A DNA stretch of 64,000 nt from the NCBI GenBank assembly GCA_963854835.1, contig OY978526.1:25905073-25969072 (forward strand), read 5' to 3'. Origin of the DNA: Megamerina dolium (taxonomy: Eukaryota > Arthropoda > Insecta > Diptera > Megamerinidae). Position 1 is the stretch's first letter; each line of letters starts with the position of its first letter. The notes below the pieces were generated by a model, which did no database searches, was not told the DNA's origin, and saw nothing but the letters and a program-made list of their open reading frames with translations. Of this stretch, positions 1 to 16,400 are shown in pieces. The position numbers and the translations under genes are program-made.

Positions 1-59
1 GATGATTAATGGATAATTAAAGCTTGAAAGAAAACAAGAAAAATAATTTCTAGAATTTT

Positions 60-300
60 TTGAGAATCGCCTGCTTATTTTTTAACCGCAAGTCGATAAA
101 TAACCTCATTGATACCCAGAAGAGTCAAATGTATGACTGTCAAGCTATAACTTTTCTCCGAAAACACTGTTTCGAAATATCTTTATCTATTATTTTAATC
201 CCTGAGGGACTTTCCTATAAAATTTGAACTTTTTTATGCTGCTCAATAGTTTTCCCCTATCTCTAGCCCTTCGGTAGTTTCCCTTAGAAAATACGCAAAT
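60..300 (-). repeat. copy of a dispersed repeat family (degenerate)
   Basis: This stretch, with phrases such as 'ccctgagggactttcctat' and 'tttcccctatctctagccc', resembles two other places in the window: 18990-19260 in the same orientation and 40357-41062 in reverse. The shared theme is a pyrimidine-rich 'taccccctatctcc' block followed by a 'gggctttcttataaaatt' block. No coding capacity is seen and the family is not recognised. Confidence 0.4.
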
Positions 301-1065
301 AATGTACAGACCATTTCCATTCCAGGCCATACACCAGAAATCATTTGTTTACTTTCAAGCTTCCCAATGTCACATCAACATCATTCAATATCTATGGCAA
401 AGTTGAATTTTTTTCTCACTATATAGTGGATTTATCGTGTTTTATAAAGTTACTTCTCATATATTTTACTATTTCAAAATATTTTTTTCGTTTTTATTTG
501 TTTGTCGTGCTTCAAATTTTCGTCAATAATATTGAGGCCCATCATGAAAATGATAGGCGTGAAATTTTTTACATGTCAGTAATCTAAATTCAGATTAACA
601 ATTATTTAATACTAAATTACGATTTTTTCAATAAATATTTATTTGATTTTCATGCAAAAGAAAAAACATCGTGTTTCCTTTGATGCACTTTCTTTCTTCC
701 ATAATGGCTTGCCTATACTACAATTTGATTCGTTGTAATTATAAATTTAATTAATTTTCGCGAAGAACATTTTCAAGCGTCTCATTATATCGAATTTCCT
801 AATTCTAAAGATATCCATCCGAAATATCCGAAAGGGCACATTGATTTCGTGCTTTCGTTCACAACACCTATAAGGAGATTTGACCGATATATGATCTATT
901 GTACACATTGATAACATTGATCAGAATCACGGTTTGATGTCTGTTCATAACTGTCTTAATTATAGAGCTATCAAACTGAACAAATTGGTACATACGATTG
1001 TGAGTGAGTGCACGAAATCGGATCAAAAGTACACCAACTTACCATACGAAAATATGTTTTCAAAT
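301..1065. other. AT-rich intergenic DNA without a recognisable gene
   Basis: Only short open frames occur here (one of 80 codons at 345-587). They are low-complexity F/Y/I-rich translations of AT-rich DNA with no similarity that I recognise. Nothing supports a gene. Confidence 0.6.
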
Positions 1066-2258
1066 ATAAGGTCTAGTAAAAAGAAATCCATTATTTTTGC
1101 ATTGAATTGCAAATATGCACCGTTTTGTTCGATAACTTGTTGCCATTTTGAGGATAATTGCATAATGCCACTCTCATAGAAACCCTTGTTTCTATTGGCA
1201 AAAAACTGAGACTGTCGATTTTCACAAGCTTCTCTTGAGGAGAATTTTTCATCAGCAAAATCATTCGCCATAGAAAGGAACAGGTAGTAATCACTTGGTG
1301 CCAGTTTCGGACTATAAAGTGGATGCATAAGAACCTCCCAACCAAGCTCCCGGAGCTTCAGGCGAGTCACTATTGATGTGTGTGACTGACGTTGTCCTGA
1401 TGGAACACAAGTCCTCTCCTATTAGCCAAAGCTGGCCGCTTCTGGGCGATTGTCTCCTTCAGACGGTCCAATTATTGACAGTACAGGTTCGAATTAAGAG
1501 TTTGGCCGTAGGGGAGCAGCTCATAGTAGATAATTCCCTGCCAATCCTACCAAACACATAGCAAAACTTTCTTGACGTCAATCCTGGCTTGGCCACCGTT
1601 TGCGCAGGCTCACCGTGATTCGACCACGACCGTTTTCGCTTGACGTTGTCGTAAGTGACCCACTTTTCATCACCAGCAACCATCCGCAGATGGAAATTCG
1701 GTCCATGAGGTTTTTTTGCGTTAACTCGTTATATTGAGCTTCTTTTTGTATCCAGCCTTATTTAAATGGTTCCAAACGGTTTTTTGTGCAATGTTTAGCC
1801 CCTGGGCAATAGAAACAGTGCTTACATGACGGTCAGACTCGACGATTTCCATTATTTTATCGATATTTTCGACAATTGGCCTTCCAGAGCGTGATGCATC
1901 TTTGGCCTTAAAATTACCGGAATGACATCGACGAAACCAAAATTGCACGTGATTGGCTATTACAGTACCAGAACCATAAACACTATTCACATTTTCAGCC
2001 GTCTGGCTTGCGTTTTTGCCTTTATCGAAGAAAAACTGTAAAATATGGCGTATTTTCTCTTTACTTGTTCCCATCTTTGACGGGTGCTCAAACAATACTG
2101 AGTCAATCAGTCACAAAGCTGCCTGAAAAGTTTTTTTAGTACGAAATCCTGTCTTTCTAACGCCATCTAGCGTAACCCGTTCGCACTTATACAACGCGAG
2201 ATACAGATTACCAAAGCCATCTATTGGAAAAATAATGGATTACTTTTTACCTGATATA
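1066..2258 (-). mobile_element. mariner-type transposon, copy A, near full length, dead
   Basis: The element reads on the minus strand. Imperfect terminal inverted repeats frame it: a block beginning 'gtaaaaagaaatccattatt' at 1076 and its reverse counterpart ending 'ggattactttttacctgat' at about 2254. The length of about 1.19 kb is normal for mariner. A second copy of the same family lies at 37282-38344 on the plus strand. Exact ends are good to a few bases because the outermost TIR bases differ between the two sides. Confidence 0.85.
1091..2095 (-). pseudogene. mariner transposase (mauritiana-like, DD34D type), frameshifted
   Basis: The transposase reads in three broken frames: 2095-1721 (helix-turn-helix N-terminal domain, with a GRP linker motif), 1683-1459 (starts at the GDEKW motif carrying the first catalytic Asp) and 1370-1091 (carries the SPKLAPSDYYLF motif with the third catalytic Asp). 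A typical mariner transposase is about 345 residues in one frame. Here the frame is lost between the HTH domain and GDEKW and again before the last block. The region is nevertheless nearly complete, so the copy is fairly young. Family assignment rests on the HTH, GDEKW and SDY motifs. Confidence 0.85.
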
Positions 2259-2357
2259 TGTCTCCTTACTAATTAAAACATCCATTCGAAAATGTATTGA
2301 ATCGGAAAAAAACTACCCTTACCTCCCATACAGACTTATTCTTCGGTACACAGGGTA

Positions 2358-2740
2358 CTACATGGGGTGACAAGACTTAGAGGTCAAAAACTTGAATTTC
2401 TTGTGGGAAAAAGTACTGCGACAACAAAAGAATAGGTTTTTAAAAGTTACGTTATTTTTCATCAAGACAATAATTCAACTGCGCGCAACTAATTAATTTT
2501 AATTAATCCCCAGCTCCTTGCGTCAATTTTTTGTTTCAAACCCTTAAAAGATGACTAAGGGAAAAAGATTTGCTTCAAATGAGGAGGTTATTGCTCAAGT
2601 AAACGCCTATTTTGCAGACCTTCCAAAATATAATTATTCTGATGGAATTGAGAAAATTGGAAAATAAAAATAAATTTTGCCAAATAAATTGCTTTTTTTT
2701 TTTTGCTTTTGTTAGGTTTAGGACTTATCACCCCATGTTG
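2358..2740 (+). mobile_element. short mariner derivative with TIRs and transposase tail
   Basis: This is a 383-bp internally deleted transposon. It starts 'ctacatggggtgacaag' and ends with the reverse complement of 'caacatggggtgataag', and a TA dinucleotide lies directly outside each end (2356-2357 and 2741-2742), as expected for the Tc1/mariner superfamily. Inside, 2551-2667 still encodes the last part of a mariner transposase (KRFASNEEVIAQVNAYF, then a stop). This is a different lineage from copy A. It cannot move without help and resembles a MITE in the making. Confidence 0.75.
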
Positions 2741-2759
2741 TATATTTTCACAATTTGTC

Positions 2760-3540
2760 TATGAAAATACGATGGCGGTCCCAGAACTACCCGACCTAAT
2801 AAAGAAAACAACAAATTTGGGAAAATTGTTCTTTATTTCTCAACATAATCTCGTTTTAGCTCTATACACTTTTCCCAGCGATATTCTATAGCTTCGATAC
2901 CCTCTTTATAGTATGAACTGTCTAGCTTAAATCAAAATAGCCATCTACCGCAGACTCCACCTTTTCATTGTTTGCAAATCTTCTACCACCAAACCATTTT
3001 TTCAAATTTGGAAAAATTGAATAATCCGAAGGAGCTAAATCTAGCGAATAAGGTGCGTGCTGAAGCAATTCGAGCTTTAACTCATTGATTTTGGCCATCG
3101 CAATAGCGGGTGTGTGAACTGGTGGTTTTGTTCTATTGTGAGCAAACGCGGCACCGATGTATAGCACTTTTTGAAATGCCTGAAATTTCACCTAGCTACC
3201 ATTTTGTGGATTTTCTTAACAGTTTCTGGCGTGTCCACCTCAAATGGTTAACCACTACGATGATCGTCTTGGCAGCTCGAACGACCTCGCTTAAACTCTG
3301 CCACCCAATATTTTATGGTCGTAAACGAGGAAGCAGACTCCCCCAGAGTAGAATCCAGTTCGGCTTTAATATTCGTTGGACTGAGACCTTTCAAATTAAA
3401 GTATAGAATTACATAACGGTGACTAAGTTTTTCCATGTTCACTGAGGTCGTTAACTTTCGATGGCTCCATAGTTCTGGGACCACCCTCGTAATCCAAGAA
3501 AGAATAGAACTACGTTTGATCATACTTTGTTGCATGCATG
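2760..3540 (-). pseudogene. mariner transposase remnant with internal deletion
   Basis: On the minus strand, 3535-3248 encodes an N-terminal mariner domain. It contains an initiator-like MEKLSHRYVILYFNLKG stretch at about 3436 and a typical STLGESASSFTTIKYW block. At 3191-2922 the C-terminal third follows, with SLDLAPSDYSIF (third catalytic Asp) and the conserved FANNEKVESAVDGYF stretch. The central part with the first catalytic motif is missing. The remnant abuts the first recognisable TTLL5 exon at about 3588, so it sits in that gene's intron or 5' region. TIRs were not located. Confidence 0.8.
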
Positions 3541-3587
3541 TATTGAAATACGTAATACTGATACGATTATAGACGTTTCAATATTAG

Positions 3588-6564
3588 TTTTAGAAATGTT
3601 GAGAAAACATATGATGTCTCTTGGATCACTAGTGGAAGCTTTGGTTCTCGGGATGCTGTTTTGGTATTTCGTACAAACATCCTTTCACCCAAAGAAAGGA
3701 AATCGCACTGCGAAGAGCCGCCAACGGATAATAACGATCATCAAATCCAATATGAGCAGCCAGCAAAACACGTTAAAGATATTTCCAATCTAAGTGATCA
3801 ATCGAATAGGAATAATGGTGGCAAAGCACCACCACTTACACGTAAGACATCACCAATGCCTACTTCAAGTAAAGATTCCGTTAAGTATAAGCCGCCTGCA
3901 CAAGAACTAAGTAATAGAATCGGCAAGCAAAGCCTCAGTAAAATTGCTGCACTTCGTTCGAGAAAATACTTGAATCAGTCGCTATCATCTAGTGATAATT
4001 CTATTTCAAGCGATTGTGATGAACCCATGGCTAGTCATGATGATGAAATGAATTGCTTTGAATTGAATCAAGCGATTGATAAAAATGAAGAAGCAACTGA
4101 TTTGGTGGAGCCCGCTTGCTCAGGATCAAACACGTCTTTAGCTGAACATATTGAGGATTTAGAAAACTTGAATGATGACACAGAAGATTGTGTCTTCATG
4201 GAAAATATGCCGGCATTTCAATTGAAAATCACCTATAAATTTATTCAAACAGAAACGAAGCTTTTGAAAAAAATTTTCATACGACATGGTCTAGTCGAGG
4301 TTGAGGGCGATGACAATTTTAGCATTCTCTGGACTGGCATTCATATTAAACCGGATATTTTGCGAAATCTTGCTCCATATCAAAGAGTTAATCATTTTCC
4401 ACGGTATGTACGTACGAGCAACAACTATGTGTAGTGTGATGTAATTATAATTGAAATATAAGTAATGTGCCAGTATTTTTACAGATCCTATGAATTAACA
4501 CGTAAAGATCGACTCTACAAGAATATTGAGCGTATGCAACATCTTCGTGGTATGAAGCATTTCGATATTATACCTCAATCGTTTGTTTTACCATTGGAAT
4601 ACAAAGATCTGGTGTCGCTGCACAATAAACAACGAGGTCCATGGATAGTGAAGCCGGCAGCTTCCAGTCGAGGAAGAGGCATTTTTATAGTAAACTCGGT
4701 AAATTACAAATATGATTACAATTATAATGCCAATCTCTATAATATGTATATTGATTTTTAGCCCGATCAAATTCCACAAGACGAACAAGTGCTTGTGTCC
4801 AAATATGTTGCCGATCCACTTTGCATCGATGGACATAAATGTGATCTGCGTGTTTATGTGCTAGTCACATCTTTCGATCCACTAATTATATACATTTACG
4901 AGGAAGGTCTGGTGCGCTTGGCAACAGTAAAATATGATCGTAACGCTGACAACTTGTGGAATCCTTGCATGCATCTGTGCAACTACAGCATTAATAAATA
5001 TCATTCCGATTATATAAAATCAATTGACGCCCATGATGAAGATGTCGGTCACAAGTGGACACTTTCCGCTCTACTCAGACACCTGAAGACACAGGGCTGT
5101 GATACGCAACAATTAATGATCAACATTGAAGATCTGATTATAAAAGCTATACTATCGGGTGCGCAATCGATTATTTCAGCCTGCCGTATGTTTGTGCCGA
5201 GCGGTAATAATTGCTTCGAACTGTATGGCTTTGATATACTGATCGATGATTCGTTGAAGCCGTGGCTATTGGAGGTGAATCTAAGTCCATCGATGGGAGT
5301 TGATAGTCCTCTCGATACCAAGGTCAAAGCATGTTTGGTGGTGGATCTCTTGACATGCATTGGCATACCAGCATATAGCACAACAATGCGTGCTCATTAT
5401 GATAGCCAGTGGACGCGATTTCGAAATGTTAGCTATACGCGTCGTACTACTTCGGCAGACCCCATCGGTAGCAATAACAATGGGAATAATAATCAAAAGC
5501 GTTCGGGCACCAGTGCGACCGTAACATTAACATTGGAGGAGAAACGCATAATTCGCAGTTCACGTTTGCAAAATACCCGTCGAGGAAGATTTGTGCGAAT
5601 TTTTCCCACTGAGGATACAATGCAACGTTATGGCGCATTCTTGGATACAAATACCGGCATACCTATGTCAACACCTATAACACAGGCTCAGCTCTCATAT
5701 TCGATGATTTTTCTGCACAATTACAATCAGATGTTGTTCAATCACTTGTATGGGAAAAATTCTCGTAATCATGGTGCAAAAGAGGGCAATTCCATTGAGC
5801 AGCGAATGCATCAATATGAACGTGCTTTGGAGACATCATCACCACTGATGCTGTTCAATAAGAAACACATTGAACCGAAGAGCTTGGAGGAGGGAAACCG
5901 TTTGTATCAGCAGGTGATTAAAATTATCAATAGTGGTTCGGAAATGACTCAATTACAAGCAAGGCAGGCCTTTTCCTTGTACCTGGATTCGATTCTGCAT
6001 CGTTTGACACAGGAGCCAAGAGATTCACACGAAAAACTTATACTCAAGTTTCTCAATCGCATCGGTGGTTCAATAAAAGCGCCGCTGGTTTTTCAAAATT
6101 CTCATAATTTTCGAACAATTAGCAAGGCTAGGTCGGCAATGATTGCTAAATTACTGGGAGATTTCTTAGAGCAGTACAACAAAGATACCGAATCTTATGT
6201 AGACACGTTCGATCATTACGGAATGATTCCATCTACTCTATTTAATGAATTTCTATTGCATGCACAGGAAACCGATTTGGAATCGATATTGACATTGCAT
6301 ACAAATCTCACCGGTAATATGCCGTATCTGTATAATCGTTGCGGCTTGTCTGTACCCACAACTCCGCCGATTCCGTCAGGATTGCATGGCTTCTTAAGAG
6401 CTTTGCCTGCCATGGTTTTGACGGGATCGGGAGCTAGGGATTTCAATAAGTATGACGGTTATTATAAGAGTGCTAACGATAAGGATATAATATGTGCATC
6501 AAGAGCTCAGAAATTACCTGCAGAACTAGCAATCACCAGGAAGAGTGGTGCATGTAGAAAATGA
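3588..6564 (+). CDS. TTLL5: TTLL5-type tubulin polyglutamylase (5' end missing)
   Basis: A tubulin-tyrosine-ligase-like enzyme, which uses ATP to add glutamates to tubulin tails on microtubules. Exons: from about 3588 (acceptor uncertain; frame open from 3562) to 4403, 4485-4698, and 4762-6564 (TGA). Junctions are phase 2 and phase 0, with gtatgt/acag and gtaaat/ttag signals. Family blocks in order: [42 protein letters not shown] across the first junction, [16 protein letters not shown] (nucleotide-binding lysine and glycine loop), [20 protein letters not shown], and [11 protein letters not shown] with [11 protein letters not shown] (metal-binding Glu/Asn). These match TTLL5 more closely than other TTLLs. 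About 170 acidic, serine-rich residues (3690-4210) interrupt the N-terminal domain. No in-frame ATG precedes the first block, so upstream exons exist, probably beyond the mariner cluster. At roughly 940 codons it is shorter than human TTLL5 (about 1280). Catalytic residues look intact. Confidence 0.9.
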
Positions 6565-8287
6565 ATCGAATTATTCTTGGAGCAAGAATACCATGTTCTT
6601 TGCAAATGCCTTTTTAGACTATTTATTATATAAATTACCTACGATATGCTTTCGAATTTATTCAAATAATTCCAATTTAAAAATTATGATGATATGATGA
6701 AGGGCACAAATTCCTATTACTTTCAAATACTCACATGTCTTGATGATGTGCTGCACATGCAACGAATTTTAAGCTTTTAATTTAAGTGTAACAAAACGTC
6801 CAAATCGAATATTTATAATAATATGTGAATCATTGCTTTAGAAATAATGTGGAACTATTTCACAGTAAGCACTCAAGTAAATGCAAGATCATCATATTTA
6901 TATTTCATATTATTAGATTTTTTTTACTATTATTTTATATATTTTTTATTTAATTACAATATGTGCATCCCTATAATAGTAAACTTAAGCTGAATTTTAA
7001 ATTTATAGAATTATGTTCAAGTTGGCAATCTGCTTCAGTGTTTACTGTGAAACAAGACATAAAGAAATTTATTTAGCTACTGATATAATAATTGTGCATT
7101 TATAGCAATGTAAATATTTACAAAAAAAATTAAAAAATTAATTTCCCAGTAATACTCGCATTTCGTTGTATTTAACTTGATGTTTACGACAAATTTTTCG
7201 TTATAACCTATAAGCTATATTTGCAAATTAAGAAATCTAAGCTTCTAGAAACACCTAAAGCTTTTGTGATATATTTGAGTGGTTAAAAGTTATGTAATAT
7301 ACTTTGAGAAGATATTTTTCTAGTCGGAGAAAGTATACTGAAAATTTACTTAGCTATGTCTAAAAAAAGGAAATGGTTAGTTTAATTATTGAGTCAAATA
7401 CAATTTCAATATATATACTTATATGGTATAATAGGTTGTTAAGCCTTACGAACGTGCTATGTACTAATATGTTCGATTCCAATGTATCGTACAATAAGAG
7501 AGTACAATTAGTATTATATTGTTAAAATCTGATTGTTGCAAAACAACAACAACAAAAAAGTGTTCTTCATTATGAAAGTGTTCCAAGTCACAAAAATTTT
7601 TTTTTAATGTTCATGAAAATTTTGAGTTTTGAGTTTTCTATGGTAATATAAATGTAATAAATTTTTTGTCATTTTTATGAACCTAAGAAATAGATTGTAC
7701 AATTATGAGCTACCATAAAAAACTCGAAAATAAACATGTCTAATGAACACATTCAGTGCAAAAGTTGGGTTATAAATAGATCAGATAAGAAGAAGAAGAA
7801 GAAAAAACCAAAACAATAACAAAAACAATCAAAAGAAAAACATTAAATTGTATTGCATTGTAATTCTATAATATATATACTAGATAGCTTCGTTCACACG
7901 TGTACCTAAGCATAAACTAATATATTCAAATATCGATGGAAGGTACGATTTTTATAGTACATACTTAATAATAAATACAACAAATACCAAAAATTGTGCT
8001 ATACATACTACAATATTTATGCTATAAGAAATTATTATGCAGTTAAATTATTGTACTTACATACTAGAAAATTTATATTCAAATTTATTTAAATAATATC
8101 TCTCAGCACAAATTTAGGATTGAAAAAAAAAAACAAAAATTGCTTATAATTCATATGTATTTATTAGATGAATTTTTTTATTTACTAAATAAAGCTTACT
8201 TCAGAAACACACGCAATTTTGTTTCAATATATGATTACATGTGTATGTAAATTGTCAATGGATCAATATTAAAGTCGCAGCTAAAAA
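6565..8287 (+). other. probable TTLL5 3' UTR and AT-rich flank
   Basis: Very AT-rich DNA directly follows the TTLL5 stop codon, with several AATAAA-like signals (for example near 8187) but no coding frames. The true cleavage site cannot be fixed by eye. Confidence 0.45.
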
Positions 8288-8321
8288 TATAGAAGATGTC
8301 ACATTAGTGACATCTTCTATA
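8288..8321. repeat. perfect 15-bp inverted repeat with 4-base loop
   Basis: The arm 'tatagaagatgtcac' (8288-8302) is followed by 'atta' and then the exact reverse complement (8307-8321). No terminator role is expected in an animal genome. It may be the core of a palindromic repeat. Confidence 0.9.
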
Positions 8322-8449
8322 GTCATAGTCAAATTAGTAATAAAATATATATTAAGGTAAGTATGAACAATTAAATGATGCTTATGAATGAATGCCTACA
8401 ATTAATTGGAAATGGTACAATAATGCAACAGAAGAAATTCACTCTTATA

Positions 8450-9225
8450 TTCCGTATAGAATGGGATGGACCACGTTAAGAGAGCAATTCAATTCTCCAC
8501 TAATGGCTTCAAATTGGAAGGACGGTTCTCATTGACAACCAAGCAACTATCAAACCCCTAAGATGAGTACCTGAATTCAACAACTGCAGATTAACTCTTA
8601 ACGTAATGTCGGATCAATGACCATTAAAGGAGTAATCGATTGGCCTCAGTGTAACGTTATATCACATACGGATATATTTTTTTCGTTGACAGACAAGTAA
8701 ATTTCAATTCCCTAGAATGAGTTCACTAGTAGCCCATCTTTATTAGATCTTTGACCAGCTCAACATTCTACATATCTGATTGCCAGGGCAAAGGGATATA
8801 ACCGGGAACGAGGTAATTTATGGGCCAGAAAAGTTAGACTATTTGTGATAGGAAGAGCGTTGTCATTCCAATGGCAACATGTAAAGTACTTTTAAGCTTG
8901 GGCGCTATTCACAATGTGAACAGCATATGGGTGTTGGTACCTTTATGGGCTATTGCTTATATCATTTTTGTGGCAAAAGCAGAAACGCGAGAAGTATAGC
9001 GCTATCCATTATAATGGGTCCAAATCTGGAAGGCATGGTTAGGCACCTGACTACTGCTGGAGCTGTATCGACGAGGAAAAATGAAAGCCGATAACTCACC
9101 TTCTATGTGAGTGGCCAGAACTCGCTTGCCGCAAAATTACAAATTACGACCTCATCGAACTTGCTCAATGTAAACTACGGCGCCACAAAGAACAAAGAAA
9201 CAATATTACAATTCAATAAATTTTT
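8450..9225 (+). pseudogene. decayed non-LTR retrotransposon tail (RNase H and zinc-knuckle region)
   Basis: At 8783-8812 the plus strand reads PGQRDITGNE, the RNase H motif usually seen as PGH-x-x-I-x-GNE in Jockey- and I-type LINEs. At about 9055-9081 it reads CWSCIDEEK, and a little later LLCEWPELACR. These match the Cys-rich C-terminal tail (C-x2-C ... C-E-x-P) of the same elements. Frames are broken between the motifs. It is an old fragment with no intact ORF. Confidence 0.65.
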
Positions 9226-9230
9226 TTGTT

Positions 9231-13431
<4,201 letters not shown>

Positions 13432-16400
13432 TTATAGTACGTTGCACGTTTTTTGAGTATTTAACATTGAGCCAGGTGGACATTTAAAAACTGCAGTAGC
13501 ACTTCCTCCTTGAGCTACAAGCCATCCCAAACTATGAAAATATTTGAAGAAATTAGATATTTTAATCATCAATAAGTCAGGTCGTAATAAAATCAAACCT
13601 ACATATGGTCAAATTCGGCAGCATCCGTGTCTATACCAGTATAATACGATTCGGCGCATAATTCTTGAGCAGACACCAAGAAGAAAATCTGCATGGGTGT
13701 CAAGTTTAAACCGGGCAAACGTTCCATACCCTTTATGGGTCCAGTGAGCGATAACATTGAGTGGTATGATATTTGCAGACCACCTGAATGTATTAGAATA
13801 TCCATACGACTATAGTTTGAAAATATATTGACAGATTGTGGAACACATCGCATAGCTTTATCTTCAAATGATTTGGTAATTGATCGCAGTATTTCTTTAG
13901 CAATTGCTACTCCAACCGAAGCGTATTGTAAATAAGGTGGTAGCCGTCCGTCAAAATATGGCACAAGTGTAACTGATAATGGTACAACTGATTGTGATAG
14001 AGAGAGAGAGAGAGATCAAAAAAAGTATTATGTTATCAATAAATTACAGGTATGTTATTGAAACCCTACCAATGGAATGACTTAAAGTATCGTAAAATAT
14101 TTTAGCCACAATTGGGTAAGCCCATCTAAATATATTGATGATTAAACATTGAAATATTTAAAATATAATTTGCAGAATACTCACGCATCATGGGACTCTA
14201 AATCTAAATCAATGTTTTCCGGAGACACTTTATTTCGTTGATAGATTTTCAAAATATTTTCAAACCAATTATCTGATGTGATCTGAATAGTTTCTAGACG
14301 CTTTATGATTTCCGTAAAATTCGTAAATCCTTTCCACGGTTTCGATTGTATTTTCAATGCTGACAATTTAACCAGAGCAGCTCCTTTCAAAGAAGGTGCT
14401 CGTTTGAGATGTGCCTTCAATGATCTGAATATAACCTCTGTCTTAAAATTAAAGAGAACAAATTTAATAGTAGGTACTACAATGGCTAATTAAGTGTTTC
14501 AAATCATTTAAAATCATACTCTTTTAACAACATCTTGAATATCGTCAGTATGATGTTGAGCTATATAAAGAGCTGAAGTGATATCAGGCAGAGCCCACAT
14601 TGTTGCGCGTGTACAAACTATTGCATCCGGGCGATCTTGGGGTAGTATTCCTAATGCAAAAAGCAATAGAATCGAATTGTGAGCTACCCGTGTTGGATAC
14701 TTGGTTAAAAGTTCTTTAATCGCCTTTAGATATTCAGAATTTCTTACAACTATTGGCCCACTCCAATTTGTTGGTATCATTGATGTCCAATCGAGCTAGC
14801 GAAATGAGAAAAAAATGGATGTTCACATCAACTTGTTGTAAATCTAATCTAATAATTACTTACAATTGGATACATTTCGTGTAGTGATGAAATATTCAGT
14901 ACAGAGCTATCCCAAAATCCACGTCGAGAATGTTCAACACGAATCTAAATTATATATATGATTAGATATTAAATATTTTGGAATATGCGATTTGTATACA
15001 TACTTTGTTTAGCTCTCTAATAAAGGTAGAAATTGCTTCATATTCCGACATCTTTTGCTCATACGTTAGACGAACTGGTAAGAAACTTTCCAACAAATCG
15101 TTGAGTAAATTTGGTACACCTTGTCTTATGCGGTATGGTGGTGCTTTTGGACGCATCCAACGTATTTGATTCTATTGTATAGCAATGCTAGATTAAATAG
15201 TGCATAGACAATTTGGATTCTACTGAGCTTACCTCTAAGATAGGAGCCGATGTGCTGGGACTGCTAATTATAAGTAGCACATGCGGTCGCTTTCCATAAC
15301 TCAAGTCATAATAGATGTCTGCAATGGGGGTTGGACCGATTTCATAAATCTGCGAAATTAGCGGTGCAATTGATGATGGACCCAGGGCTCCAATAGGTAA
15401 GTATCCACCTAGTCTCTCGAGCAATAATAGAATAGTTGATGAATTGGTGGTTTGACGCAAACAACTTCCGTATAGACGACCCAATTTTCGAAATGGTCCC
15501 GTTGTTGTGTTGTGTTCAAGTAATACTAAATGTTTTTTTTTATGCAGTTTAAAGTATCATTTATATGATCTATAAGAAAACAAAATTAAAATATAGCTTA
15601 CGTTGCATTTGAATGTCCACAGCTTCCTGTGCGCTACGTATTTTTCTGAGACTTCCCGTTCTAGTTCGTTTATCGTTCGTAGAGCAGCTGAAATTTTTAA
15701 ATTCCATACATGGGTCCAGATTCCAATTAAGTTTAGCTTGAATACTGGACGCCACAGTCCGACATATAGGCTGCAAACATTCGGGTGGTGGAGCCGATGT
15801 GGGTATACATTCTTCGTTGTCCATATAACAATCTTTAGGTAATTGTGATGGTGCAGTACTTATTAAAAATAATATTGGCGATGCCACAAGCAATGATGTT
15901 ACTAACAGCGTTGCTGTAGTTATTGCAATTTTGTGAACTGTAGCCGATGTCCTCAGCCAAATGCAAGGGGCACAACAAATCCATCCTAGTGCGGTATCCT
16001 GTTTAAATGAAGAGGTGCACATGCATAACTATGTTAAAAATTTTGATATTTTTGATTATTCGATATGAGGCGATCAGAGTGAGAAACATTCTCCAAATTT
16101 GGAGGTCATAATTTTAATATTTACGGAAAAATGAAATGTCATCAGTCATTTCTCAAACAACTCTTGGATTTCTTTTATAAATTTTTTTTTATCAAAATCA
16201 TATTTTTGCTTCTTTCGAAGCATCGATTTTGAACACTAGAAACTTCTCATCATGATTGTTTTAATATGAGCTTGAATATGAAAAAAGATTATTGAAAGTT
16301 TTAGGAGAAAAATCTATCAACATTTCGTTAGATGAACAAATTATAACAGAACCTGTTAGAGCTCGAATTTCGGAGCCTATATTACTACTTGCAAATTATT

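Noticed and set aside
5049..5650. Open frames on the minus strand across TTLL5
   Set aside because: They are shadows of the highly coding-constrained TTLL5 exon. They have no family similarity and no splice context.
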